Below are positions 45,506 through 57,190 of a DNA stretch of 64,000 nucleotides, piece after piece (position 1 is the stretch's first letter; each line of letters starts with the position of its first letter). The notes below the pieces were generated by a model. That model ran no database searches. It worked only from the letters and a program-made list of their open reading frames with translations, and was not told where the DNA came from. Made by a program: the position numbers and the translations under genes. The stretch is from Euptelea pleiosperma. Lineage: Eukaryota > Streptophyta > Magnoliopsida > Ranunculales > Eupteleaceae. The stretch lies in NCBI GenBank assembly GCA_035048495.1, contig CM068546.1, positions 31,018,674-31,082,673 on the forward strand, given 5' to 3'.

Positions 45506-45888
45506 GAGTCCGTCTAGAGCTACACCATTTCTTACATCCAATTCTTACACCCGGGGGGTGAGGCCCACATGGAGATCACGTTGGACAATCCAACTATACA
45601 TTGAGCTGTTCTTGCTATGATGATCATCATCACCAAAAATCAGGTCATTTCGACATTGCCAAACAAACAAAAAATTGACTCAAAATAATGGTTTAATTTG
45701 ATGGTCTGGATTTTTCAAATTAAAGTCTATTTTTCATGAGATTAGGAATGTTGAATTTTCCTGATTTTTTGTGAGAAGGGTAACCAAAGCATGAAAAACT
45801 CATTGTGCGGTTGGATTGTCCAACGTGATCTCCATGTGGATCCCACCACTGGGTGTAAGAACTGGATGTAAGAATTCCAGACGGACTC
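45506..45888. mobile_element. Mutator-type MITE with 9-bp duplication and empty site
   Basis: Ends GAGTCCGTCTAGAGC and GGAATTCTTACA...GACGGACTC in inverted order; flanked by ATTTTAAAA on both sides (45497-45505, 45889-45897). Unit A has the unoccupied site (CTTTAAAATTTGATG near 39227). The related copy is at 26957-27339. Confidence 0.8.
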
Positions 45889-46355
45889 ATTTTAAAATTG
45901 GATTTTTTCAAGCTTGAGAGAACATAAAGAGTAATGATCACATGGTCCGGGGTCCATGCACGCTGGCATGGTGAGAGTGGTGTCGTTTTGTCATTGGCCA
46001 AAATTATACTTCGAGTTACTTGCGTTTTGTTTTTAAGTGAAACACTTCACCATTTAATTTAAAAAATGACACCTAGGCCATGCACCACGGCAACGTCATG
46101 GACCCGGACCATGTGATCATTTACTCGATCAAAAAATCAACCAAGAAAAATAGGAGAAATTAAAGTGGTATTATCCCTTTTTGTTTTATTATTTTATTTA
46201 TTTATGGTGGACAAGCTAAGTTTGCATGAGATCGGATGACTCCATATTGATTATGACACTTGGACCGTTGATTCCATGTATCAATCAATTGTTCTTTGAA
46301 GTAAAGACAAAGAAAACGTCAGATAATTAATGTACAAATCCATCTCAACTCGCAA

Positions 46356-47870
46356 TCTATATATCTATACTATAGCAGAGAAGTGGGCATCGTCCCTCTC
46401 TCTCCTCCACATCAAGTTGACGTGGCACTCTCCTCATGCAGAGTGCTATGTCATCGACACCGAATTTTTTATCATCTATTCTTCTTTCCTGCATTAATAC
46501 AATTAATGACTATATCAAAATTGAATTGGTTACATTAAGTGTATATTATTCCAAAACCATTATATACTATCCAAAACTTCTATCTCCTCTCTTAAAACGT
46601 CTATTTGGTTTCTTAAAACGTCTTACATTCTTAAAATGTCTTTTTGTTTTCTTAAAACTTCATAAAACTCTCCTTAAAACGTCTCTACGCTTTCGTAAAA
46701 CGTCGATCTATATTTTTTTTACCTAAAACTTCATAAAATATCTCTGCTTTCTTTATAAAATCTCTCCCTCCATTGTCCAATAGTTAAAACGTCTCCTAAC
46801 AAAAAATGCAGGAGCAAAAAATTTCTCTACATTGATGCGGGCTAATCAACTTATTGACCATGTATTTTTTTTGCCTCATTGTATATTTTTTCTCTTTTTT
46901 AGATTTTTTTTTTCTGTTTAATTAGACAAAAATTGTACATGGACGGAGAAAACATCAGTGATCTTTACAAAACTCTCCACAAAAATTGTAGGCATGTCTC
47001 CTCCACTTCTCCTTTGAATTTCTATTTTCTTTTTATTTTTTTATCTATATTTTTTTCAGATTAATCGGAGCCTATTTAGATCAATTTTTTTCATCAACCT
47101 AAAATAAATAAATATCTAATTCTATATGTATATAACAGATTGAAAATAGCTTGATGAATCGATGTAAATCTGTTATTCTTAACAGCAATTGCCGAGTTCT
47201 TTAGCACCTGCTTGAACTGATAGAGCTTGGTAGGCAACAAATGAAGATAGAATAATGTGATCGGCTGATCTTTTGTAACATGATCACTTATCAAAATTTC
47301 AGAAGTGCGGGTAAATATATATTTTGAAGACTCGGAGCTTTGAGAAGTCGCGCATCAAGCCAAAGAAAAAGAAATTGACACAATTTTTGCTCTCGGCTAC
47401 GAGGAACACTCTTAAGAAAGAATGGACGTATAAATGTAGATAAAAAAAGATTTTTTTATTTTATTTTTTAAGATCAATTTGATGTATATGACCATATTAG
47501 TTAAGAATTATAATATAAAATTGTAAACTAATAAGGATGTCTTGCTTATTGTATATTATTATAGTTTTTTTTTATCTTAAAGATCTTATTTATGAAGTCG
47601 TCAATAACACATTTTAGTCTTACGTAATTATATTACCATTTTAAAGGACATGGTAACATAATTATTCTACATAATTTTTGGAGATTTTTTTACTAAATAT
47701 ATTTAGAGCATAGTGTTAAATTTGTAGGTATTTTTTATATGCAAGGGGTCCAATTATATTTTCCTTTTAATTTTTATATAATTATAATGAAAATTTTTGT
47801 TTTTTATATTTTTATGAATTTTTCCTTTTAATTTATTACCCCATGCTTTAGTACGGGCCAATAACACTAG
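46356..47870 (+). mobile_element. non-autonomous Helitron, 1.5 kb
   Basis: Inserted between A and T: preceded by CGCAA, it starts TCTATATATCTATACTA and ends GGGCCAATAACACTAG, then T. About 10 bases before the end an imperfect hairpin (CCCATGC and GTACGGG arms) is visible. Unit A has the empty site at 40873-40884 (GGCAATTGTATCATG). The interior is AT-rich without helicase or Rep motifs, so it depends on other elements. Confidence 0.75.
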
Positions 47871-48350
47871 TTTTGTATCATTCTTGAAAAACTCAGGAGT
47901 CCTTGCCAAGTGTCCATAAAAGATCCACTCTCTACCTTGTCAAGTGCTCATAAGGACATTGTTACCGTGCAATCAGTGGGACCTACTTCACGAAGAGGTT
48001 GTCAACAGTCAAAATGGTTGGATTCCAACTTTCGCAACAAGTGCCCCTCCTGATGTGTAGGTATAGGATCAGTGGTGGTCCTTTCTTAGCTAACTGGCAA
48101 GGACTCTCTAGGGTAAAATTTTGCCACTTTCTTATTCTTATTGATGCGCTCAATTTCTTTGTAAATTATACTACGGAAAATTTTTACTATGAAAATTTTC
48201 AAAAAGAAAATACAAAATTAAAAAATACCTATATTTTTTATTTACAATAAAAATACAGAAAGCCCTTTGAAAGGGATAATGCATGCCTGGCCAACGTCTT
48301 TTCGAAGGGTGTTGAAAGCATGCCCAATTGTGGAGCTTTGAATTTTTGCA
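47871..48350. other. end of unit B and unit B/C spacer
   Basis: 47871-48010 matches 40885-41118 (CCTTGCCAAGTGTCCATAAA; GTCAACAGTCAAAATGG), with a deletion. 48020-48350 matches nothing I can name. Confidence 0.45.
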
Positions 48351-48359
48351 CATCTCTAG

Positions 48360-48756
48360 GTGGTCTACAGTTTGAGTCAGTGCAACACTCTTACGTTGCC
48401 CAACCTCAACTTTAATGTTTGTCCCATGCCTAGGTGAACTACAGTATTTGCCACGTCCAACACTCTTAGACATCAATGATTGCAGAGAAGTTTGACCCAT
48501 CTTTAGGTGGACCTATATACCAAAAAATGAGCCTCATTCGTGTTTTCTAACCTTTTGATCTAAGTACCCCAAATTATGTTCAAGTCCAAGGGTTAAAAAT
48601 ATTCCAAAAAAGAGTCTAATTCTACAGTTAGAAATCACTAATCAGGTTGATTTTTGGTCTATAGGTTCATCTAGGGATGGACCAAACATTCATACGGCCA
48701 GTAGTCTCTAAGAGTGCCACATGGCCCATAAATTACCAATGCGGCCACATGGCCCA
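48360..48756. mobile_element. core-family MITEs at the unit C boundary
   Basis: GCCTAGGTGAACTACAG followed by a fuller copy at about 48470-48730 with GAGCCTCATTCGTGTTTTC, GAAATCACTAATCAGGTTG and AAACATTCATACGGCC. Two overlapping copies may be present. It ends abruptly at the hairpin arm that starts unit C. Confidence 0.4.
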
Positions 48757-49975
48757 TACTACAAACTTTTGCAGGGTTAGTTGTCCATATTGTGGAAGAC
48801 TATATATCCTTAGCTCATGAAAAAGTGACTTGAATTTAGAAAATAAATCTGGACCATCAAAATTTACCGTTACTTTAGGTCAACTTTTCATAAAATTAGT
48901 GATATATATAAAATCTGACCGTATATATATTCCTTACTTTTTGTTAGTCTCCTCAGTACCATATATAAAATATATAAAAGTTTCAGACCACTAAATTAAA
49001 GGGAGAACATATCTTTCCCACTGCTTTCGATAAGCTCAATTACAATGGTCCCGGCCCGTACAATGGATGGCGGCGGAAAGAGAAGGTTGTGGTTGTTATG
49101 GGAACGACAGGCACCGGGAAATCGAGGCTGTCGATTGATCTTGCCACCCATTTCCTAGGCGAGATTATAAACGAGGTCACCAAAGAGGAACACAGTGAGG
49201 TATTCCACACCATATGTTAGGTGTTATAGACCCTGATGTGGAATTCACCGCATAGGATTTCCGTTATCTAGCGTCGCTTGCCATGGAATCAATCGTGGGG
49301 TACAATCGTCTCCCAATTATTGTTGGGGGCTCCAATTCATACATCGAGGCCTTGGTTGATGATGTGGACCTAGGATTCTGTTCAAGTAGAAAAGTACGCA
49401 CTTGCGGACGTACAAGTAGGAGCATTTTAGAAATCCGTGATGGCTGCTAAATGCACGCGCAAGCATCTTCCGTACTTCTTTTGTAAGTGTGTCGGCCCTA
49501 CCACGAATGCTGGATTTGGTATCTCATAAATTACCATATTAAGTAGTTAACATGTTCAATCACAATGGACCCCGCATCGCACGATGCATTGTTCGCATAT
49601 ATTCGACTCATGACATTGGTTATAATCAGACAACAACATTTGGATGCGGGATCCATGATCAAACTTTCGGCCAGTGAATTACTTAATTATTATTGGAATC
49701 TCGAGGAAATGGCATTTTTTATTTTTTATTTTTTGGGCTACGCTTCATCCAGATACTGTTGTCGTCTTTGTGCCACATGATCCCAACTATATTATATGTT
49801 GTCTTATATATACGCACTCAAGACTAATATTAAAATTTTAGGGATTCGCCAGGAAAAAAAAATAGTTCAGAAAAACTGGTCAAAATCATCTTTAGGACAG
49901 CACCTCATTTACTTCCGAAATTAAGAAGGAATTCATCATTTCTAGCTTTCATGGTGCCTGTCTCCATCTTGAATC
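48757..49975. repeat. segmental duplication unit C
   Basis: 48757-48905 matches 33379-33545, 48958-49025 matches 34315-34380, then an IPT 5' part joins directly, then the 3' flank 49386-49975 matches 36290-36990. It starts in the middle of the 33314-33406 hairpin. Confidence 0.75.
49026..49385 (+). pseudogene. IPT pseudogene C (N-terminal part)
   Basis: Matches IPT residues about 20-151: the P-loop is still readable as GTTGTGKS and LSIDLATHFLGEII follows, but the next SDKMQVYKGLDIATN block (about 45 bp) is deleted and a frameshift after EEHSE gives several stops. Sequence ends at GATTCTGTTCAAG, then jumps to the 3' flank. The first half of the gene is kept here, the middle part in copy B. 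Confidence 0.85.
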
Positions 49976-50110
49976 ACTCATCAGGTTGATTTTGGGTTCA
50001 TAGGTACACCTAGGGATTGGCCAAACATCTATATGGTCAGTGTCCTCTAAGAAAATTCCACGTGGCTTATATTATGGGTGGTCAAGTAGCTACCTGATCA
50101 GCGGTGGTAA
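49976..50110. mobile_element. right half of a core-family MITE
   Basis: ATCAGGTTGATTTTGGGTTC, CCTAGGGATTGGCCAAACAT and TCCACGTGGCTTATATT, then GGTAAGATAAGATTTACTC. The left half is missing; it separates unit C from fragment D. Confidence 0.5.
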
Positions 50111-50119
50111 GATAAGATT

Positions 50120-51126
50120 TACTCTAAATAGAAAAGTACGCACATTTGCGGCAGTACAAGTATGAGCATTTTAGAAATCCGTAATGGCTGTTAAATGCAC
50201 GCGCGCATCTTCCGTACTTCTTTTGTAAGTGTGTCGGCCCCACCACCAATCGGATCCCTATGTTAGGGATGAGTTGCAATTATAACTCTTTTTTTTATTT
50301 TATTTTTAAGGGAATTTTGACATACCCCCCCCCCATGTAATGTTTAAAATTAGACATACCCCCACAATTTGGAAAAGCTAACATATCCCTCCCCCATATG
50401 ACTTGGTCCACTATCATTTGACCAATGTCGACTCAAGTTGACTACCAAATTTTGTATTAAAGGACGAAAGTGCCCTTGTCTTTGACCTTAGAACAAGGGT
50501 TTGGGTTTGGGCCAAAACCTAAATCCCAAATCACATATTAAAAGAGGAGATTAAAAATAAAAATAAAAAATCCTTGTTGGTAATTGAGATTTTTTATTTT
50601 ATTTTTGATGAATTAAGCAAAGATTGAGAAGAAAAAACCCCATACAAATAGATAAAACTCATGAAGGAATGAAATTTCTTTTCATGATTTTTATTGAGAA
50701 AATGAAAATTTAAAATTAAGAAAACTCATATTTCCAAATCCATGTCTGAAAACCTAAATTTAAATTGATCTCACTTGTTTTTTATTTTTGTTAATGAAAA
50801 TTTTAGAATTAATAATCTGCTTTATGTATTTTTTTTTTTTTTAACCTTGGGTTTTAAAATGTTGCCGGAGTAGTGGTTGGCCGGCCATGAGACTCCGGTG
50901 GGTTGGTTGCCGGTGATGGGAAGCTAGCCCATTAGAATCTCTTGGCTGGCCGTCCACCATAGCCGTTTGATTTAGGGTTTGGATTCTGACCCAAACCCTT
51001 GTTCCAAAGTAGAAGACGAGGGCACTTTTGCCATTTAATACAAAATTTGGTAGTCAACTCGGGTCGACACTGGTCATATGATAGTGGACCGAGTCATAGG
51101 GGGGTATGTCAACTTTTTCAAATTGT

Positions 51127-51157
<31 letters not shown>

Positions 51158-51500
51158 GGGGGGGGGGGTATGTCAAAAATTCCCTATTTTTAAATACGAG
51201 GTTGTAGTTATAATAACAACTTACAAGTTAATGGGGAATATCTAAAGATTCTAATCTTGAAGCATATAAATGCTGGATTTGGTATCTCATAAATTACCAT
51301 ATTAAGTAGTTAACATGTTCAATCACAATGGACCCCGCATCGCACGATGCATCCTACGCATATATTCGACTCATGACATTGGTTATAATCAGACAATGAC
51401 ATTTGGATGGGTGATCCATGATCAAACTTTCGGCCCGTGAATTAATTAATTATTATTGGAATCTTGAGGAAATGACCTTTTTTTTTTTTTGGGCTAAGCT
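50120..51500. repeat. fragment D, extra copy of the IPT 3' flank
   Basis: 50120-50300 and 51194-51500 match 36290-36780 of unit A (AAATAGAAAAGTACGCAC; CATCTTCCGTACTTC; GACCCCGCATCGCACG), with a MULE-type element in between. No IPT coding sequence is included. Confidence 0.7.
50310..51184. mobile_element. Mutator-type element, long arms, perfect 9-bp duplication
   Basis: Starts GGGAATTTTGACATACCCCC and ends TATGTCAAAAATTCCC, flanked on both sides by TATTTTTAA (50301-50309, 51185-51193). Inverted arms of roughly 190 bp share GACTACCAAATTTTGTATTA and a CCCTTG/AGGGCACTTT region. A GT repeat and a G-run of roughly 30 bases expand the right arm (51127-51168). The centre has no transposase. Confidence 0.85.
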
Positions 51501-52020
51501 TCTTCTAGAAATTATTTTGTATTTTTTTGTAAAGCTTCGTCTAGAAATTGTTTAATTATTAAAGAGTGTTTTGTATTTTTACCTTTTTTTTTTAAATTAT
51601 ATTTAATATCTATGTTTTTAGAAAATTTCCCTTTTTTCTATTATAAAGACAAATATGTTGTCATTTTTTGAAACATGCCCTCCGCTTTTATTTTGAAATC
51701 GAGGATATCTGGGCTGCTAAAAGCACCCGACTAGCCCTGAGAGATGCTAGTCACCCCTCCAAACGTGCCCATTGTTCTAGGAGAGTTTTGATGTGCACTA
51801 AGCCACTTATTGTTACTCTTTCCAAGGAGTGGCCTCAAGGAGAGTTGAACTCAGAACATCTCACTTTCTGGAGCGAAGTCCTGGCCATCAGCACTCAACC
51901 CTTGGGGTTCAAACATATCCTCCACTCTCTTGTAAACGTCCCCCCTCCCACAACACATCTCTCTCAAGGGCCTTATTATGCTCTCTTAACCTATTTTAAT
52001 GCCTAATTGCTCGATTTTAG
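51501..52020. other. intergenic; unassigned 112-codon ORF
   Basis: An ORF at 51668-52006 on the plus strand is longer than chance in this AT-rich region but shows no domain I recognise and no splice context. I do not call it a gene. Confidence 0.3.
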
Positions 52021-52024
52021 ACTA

Positions 52025-52345
52025 TTGGCTGCGCATGGGTAAGATTAAAAAAATGCAATAAACCAGTTTTTAGTGGGTTTTAAGCGTTTATTGAAAAAAG
52101 TAAATTAAAAAAAAAAAAAAAAACAGAAGCCATTTCTAAGTGGCTTCTACTAGTTGCTTTTGCGAGAAGTCTTTCTTTACAAAGTTGTCTTTCAAATTTC
52201 TTGTAATACCAATTTAAACTACCCTTTCGTCACAAAAAATAGGTATTTGCTCTTAAAAAGCACATTATAACTAAACACATAGAAGGGCTTTTTATGAAAA
52301 GAAACACTTCTTGTATGATTACCAAACAGCCAAAACAACTTCACT
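52025..52345. mobile_element. MITE of the TTACCAAACAGCC family
   Basis: It matches 58160-58495 in order: GTTTTTAGTGGGTTTTAAGC, TTTTGCGAGAAG, and the right end GATTACCAAACAGCCAAAAC. The left end GCTGCGCATGGGTAAG is a diverged GCTGCGTTTGGATAAG. Superfamily open. Confidence 0.45.
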
Positions 52346-53185
52346 CAAGCAATCTATATAACAAAACAGGACGGTTGTCTCCCCCTCATATCCGGCTTCA
52401 TAAAGGATGGGTGAGATCTTATCACACCAAATGGACGGTGGATCTCAGCCATTCACACCCAATTTTGACAAACGCTTTGTCGATGAGTGCCGTGGGCATG
52501 GGTCAACTACTATCTCAGCCACCCACTATCAATATAACAAGTGACTGTGGTTTTCTTATACCCCTCTTATCTTATATGGCTTCAGTAATGAGTGGCTGAG
52601 ATCCACTATGCTTCATATCGATGGCTGAGATTAACTCCCACCCAATTTTGTCGAAAGTGCCGCGGGCATGGGCCACCCACACATATATCAAGACAACTCA
52701 GTTGTATTCTCTCATCTTATCCATCCATCTAATGTGGACGGTTAGATAAAAAGAGTGGTTAAGATCAAATCCATCGATCTAAAGTGGATGGTTAGATTTC
52801 AGCCACTCAATCCGCCTCATTTGACCTCAATTTATTCAAAATTTAAATTTCAACACCGTTATTTTTTGTTATTTCTGTTATTTTCCCATTTCTCCCTCTG
52901 TGCGTTGCAATCCATTATAACAGCCGTTATAATGAAAAAAACGGTAACGCCCCAGTCCGTTATACCGTTTGAGTGCGGAAGGCACCCAAACGCTTTGTCG
53001 AGGAGTGCCGTGGGCACGAGCTACCAAGGGAGCTCAGTTGTCTCCCCCCTCTTATAGGCTTCATATAATGGATTGCCAAGATCTTATCCCCCAATTGGAC
53101 AGTGGATCTGAGCCAACTCGCACCCCATTTTGGCAAATGCTCTGTGCTCTGTCGGGGAGTGCCGAGGGCACGGGCCACCCACTAG

Positions 53186-53532
53186 TTTATATACAAGTGT
53201 TATTGGGTAAACACTTAAGATAAGCTTTAAGGGTACCAATGCAGTTCTTAATAAAAATTCTTAAGTCTTAACACTTAATTGATCAATATGATATTATCAG
53301 TTTTGTTCGCCTGAACTGAATTTCACCTACCTTTTTCCACCCTTGTCCACCAATAAATTAAATAAACAAATTTGATCCAATGACATGATCTTAAACCGAT
53401 TATTATAAGGGCTTAACGGTAGCAAATCATCGTCATTATTTTAATAGACTATTTTAACTGTACAGGGACGTTTCCATTATAACACCATTATAACAACAGT
53501 TATAACTGTTCATCTAAATCACCGCTAATCTA
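53186..53532. other. spacer within the array
   Basis: Starts TTATATACAAGTGTTATTGG and resembles 58498-58640 (ATTGGGTAGGAACTAAAG), suggesting a shared dispersed repeat. No gene. Confidence 0.35.
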
Positions 53533-54704
53533 TCTATATAACAAAACAGGGAAGTTGTCTCCCCACTTATACCCCCTCTTATCTATTTAGACAAAGAAGG
53601 GTTGAGATCTTATCCCCAAAATAGATGGTGGATCTCAGCCATTCACACCCAATTTTGACAAATGCTTTGTTGGAGAGTGCCGTGGGCACGGGCCACCCAC
53701 TATCTATATAACAAGTGACAGTGGTTGTCTTATACACCTCTTATCTTATATGGCTTCAATAATGAGTGGCTGAGATCCACTATGCTTCATATCGATGGCT
53801 GAGATTAACTCCCACTAGATTTTGACAAACACTTTGATGGAAAGTGCCGCGGGCACGGGCCACCCACGCATATAACAATACAACTCAGTTGTATTCTCTT
53901 ATCTTATCTATCCATCTAATGTGGACGGTTAGATAAAGAGTGGTTGAGATCAAATCCATCGATCTAATGTAGACGGTTAGATTTCAGCCACTCGATCAAC
54001 CTAATTTGATCTCAATTTATCCAAATTTTGAATTTCAACACGGTTATTTTTTGTTATTTCGGTTATTTTCCCATTTCTCCCTCTGTACTTTACAACCGTT
54101 ATAATGGAAAAAACGGTAACGGTCCAGTCCATTATACCATTTGACTACCGAAGGCACCCAATTTTTGCAAACGCTTTTGTCGGAGAGTGCCGTGGGTATG
54201 GGCCATTTACTATTCTATATAACAAAACATAGTGGTTGTCTCCCTACTTATACCTCATCTTATAAGCATCAACAAAGAAGGGCTGAGATCTAATCCTCCC
54301 CCAAATGGACGGTGGATCTCCACCACTCACCTGGTTTTGGTAAATTCTATGTCGAGGAGTGCCAATGGCACGGGGCACCCACTAGTATAATAAAGCAGGA
54401 GGGTTGTCTCCCCCTCTTATCCGGCTTCATAAAGGATGGCAGAGATCTTATCACACCAAATGGACGGTGGATCTCAGCCACTCACACCCAATTTTGACAA
54501 ACACTTTGTCGATGAGTGCCGTGGGCATAGGTCACCTACTATCTATATAACAAAACAGGACGGTTGTCTCCCCCTCTTATCCGGCTTTATAAAGGATGGC
54601 CGAGATCTTATCACACCAAATGGACGGTGGATTCAGCCACTCACACCCAATTTTGACAAACGCTTTGTCGATGAGTCCCGTGGGCACGGGTCACCAACTA
54701 TTTA

Positions 54705-54930
54705 CCTACATATAAGGAATGAAATGGGTTGGATTTACATATAGCCCAAGGGTCACAATCAGGAGCCCCACTTTTTATGCCTCTAGAGGGGGTTACTGTT
54801 AAAACGGATTGAAATAGCCAGGGGCAAAAATAGAAAAAAAAAATAGATTTTAATGATTTTAACAGAAAAAAGTGGTGCTGAAATTCAAAATTTGAAGATT
54901 TAAAAAAAAATAGAATTTAATTGAAATTTG
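54705..54930. repeat. spacer repeat also found at 55775-56030
   Basis: CTACATATAAGGAATGA, ATATAGCCCAAGGGTCA and AGGAGCCCCACTTTTTATGC occur in both spacers, followed by GTTAAAACGGATTG words of the hAT-type family. The spacer is therefore part of the amplified block. Confidence 0.6.
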
Positions 54931-57021
54931 ATGGTTTTCTTATGCCCCTCTTATCTTATATGGCTTCAATAATGAGTGGCTGAGATCCACTATGCTTCAT
55001 ATCAATGGATGAGATTAACTCCCACCTGATTTTGACAAACACTTTGTTGGAAAGTACCGCGGGCACGGCCCACCCACACATATATCAAGACAACTCAGTT
55101 GTATTCTCTTATCTTATCCATCCTTCTAATGTGGACGGTTAGATAAAGAGTGGTTGAGATCAAATCCATCGATCTAAAGTGGACGGTTAGATTTCAGCCA
55201 CTCAATCCACCTCATTTGACCTCAATTTATTCAAAATTGAAATTTCAACACCGTTATTTTTTGTTATTTTCCCATTTCTCCCTCTGTGCGTTACAATCTG
55301 TTATAACAGCCGTTATAATGGAAAAAACAGTGACACCCCAGTCCGTTATACCGTTTGAGTGCCGAAGGCACCCAATTTTTGTAAACGCTTTTGTCGGAGA
55401 GTGCCGTGGGCATGGGCCATTTACTATGCTATATAACAAAACACATTGGTTGTCTCCCTACTTATACCTCCTCTTATAAGCATCAACAAAGAAGGGCCGA
55501 GATCTAATCCTACCCCAAATGGATGGTGGATCTTTGTCAATCACCTGATTTTGGCAAATTCTTTGTCAAGGAGTGCCGATGGCACGGGGGACCCACTAGT
55601 CTATATAACAAAATAGGACGGTTGTCTCCCCCTCTTATCTGGCTTTATAGAGCATGGCCGAGATCTCATCACACCAAATAGACGGTGGATCTCAGCCACT
55701 CACACCCAATTTTGACAAACACTTTGTCGATGAGTGCCCTGGGCATGGGTCACCTACTATTTACCTACATATAAGGAATGAGATGGGTTGGATTTACATA
55801 TAGCCCAAGGGTCAGGCTCAGGAGCCCCACTTTTTATGCCTCGAGAGGGGTGTTACCGTTAAAACGGATTGTAATGGCCATGGGCAAAAATGGAAAAAAA
55901 AATAGATTTTAATGATTTTAACGGAAAAAATTGGTGCTGAAATTCAAATTTTGAAATTTGAAATTTGAAATTTGAAATTTGAAATTTAAAAATTAAAATT
56001 AAAAAATTTAACAGAAATTTAATGGTTTTCTTATACCATCTTATATGGCTTAAAAAATGAGTGGCTGAGATCCACTATGCTTTATATCGATGGCTGAGAT
56101 TAACTCCCACCCGATTTTGACAAATACTTTGTCGGAAAGTGCCGCGGGCACGGGCCACCCATGCATATATCAAGACAACTCAGTTGTATTCTCTTATCTT
56201 ATCCATCCATCTAATGTGGACAGTTAGATAAAGACTGGTTGATATCAAATTCATCAATCTAATGTGGATGGTTAAATTTCAGCCACTCAATCCTCCTCAT
56301 TTGACCTCAATTTATTCAAAATTTAAATTTAAACACCATTATTTTTTGTTATTTCTGTTATTTTCCCATTTCTCCCGCTGTGCGTTACAATCTATTATAA
56401 CTGCCATTGTAATGGAAAAAACGGTAACACCCCAGTCTGTTATACCATTAGAGAGCTGAAGGCACCCAATTTTGCAAACGCTTTTGTTGGAGATCATTGC
56501 CGTGGGCATGGGCCATTTACTATTCAAGATAACAAAACACATTGGTTGTCTCCCTACTTATACCTCCTCTTATAAGCATCAACAAAGAAGGGCCAAGATC
56601 TAATCCTCCCCCAAATGGACGGTGGATCTCCGCCACTCACCTGATTTTGGCAAATTCTTTGTCGAGGAGTGTCGATGGCACGGGTCACCCACTAGTCTAT
56701 ATAACAAAACAGGAAAGTTGTCTTATCTCTTATCCCCCCTCTTATCGGTTTCAACATAGAACAGTCGAGATCTTATCCCCCAAATGGACAGTGGATCTCA
56801 GCCACTCACTTGATTTTGGCAAACGCTTTGTCAGGGAGTGCCGAGGGCATGGGCCACCTACTAGTAGATTACATATTGGAAAACGGAATAAAGATTCCAA
56901 TTTGCATCCTTGAAAATTCTAGAACCCACCTTTTCTTCAAAAGACAAAGTCACAATGTTATTACATGGTCAATGTGATTAGTTTTTTTTAAGTAGTGAAG
57001 TTTGGATTTAAACCTATTGAC

Positions 57022-57190
57022 CATGGTTTTAAAAACAGCCGTTTAAACCGTTTTAACGGTAACGCCCCAAGCCCGTTTTTTCTATTTTTTTTCCATTTTT
57101 GCCCCTGGCCGTTTCAATCCATTTTAACGGCCGTTTAAACGATAACGCCCCAGTCCGTTTAACTGTTAAAATGGCCTCCTTTAAACCTTG
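57022..57190. mobile_element. short hAT-type MITE
   Basis: Starts CATGGTTTTAAAAACAG and ends CTTTAAACCTTG. Flanks CTATTGAC and ATATTGAC match at 7 of 8. Interior CCGTTTAAACCG and AACGGCCGTTTAAACG. Variant of the same family with TTT replacing TAT in the palindrome. Confidence 0.65.

Larger units (their letters stand above)
41195..48020. repeat. segmental duplication unit B
   Basis: Second unit: IPT fragment, 3' flank with four extra insertions (41947, 42845, 43751, 45506), the block matching 39092-39380 at 45370-46030, the block matching 40209-40880 at 46080-46355, a Helitron, and 47871-48010 matching 40885-41118. Orientation is the same as unit A. Confidence 0.75.
52353..56864 (+). mobile_element. 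tandem array of ~170-bp Helitron-type mini-elements
   Basis: Units start TCTATATAACAAAACAGG (or AAGTGACAGTGG variants) and end in a GTGCC-NNN-GGCAC stem-loop about ten bases before CACCCACTAG. The last unit, 56696-56864, is complete at 169 bp. CTAG is directly followed by TC of the next unit at 55599/55600 and 56695/56696. Larger a-b-c-d blocks of about 0.65-0.85 kb repeat at 52353-53185, 53533-54385, 54930-55599 and 56030-56695. GGACGGTGGATCTCAGCC recurs throughout. Short ORFs here are repeat translations. Helitron assignment is inference from termini only. Confidence 0.6.

Noticed and set aside
51668..52006. 112-codon plus ORF
   Set aside because: No recognised motif, no homologous copy in the other IPT units and no exon signals; left unassigned.
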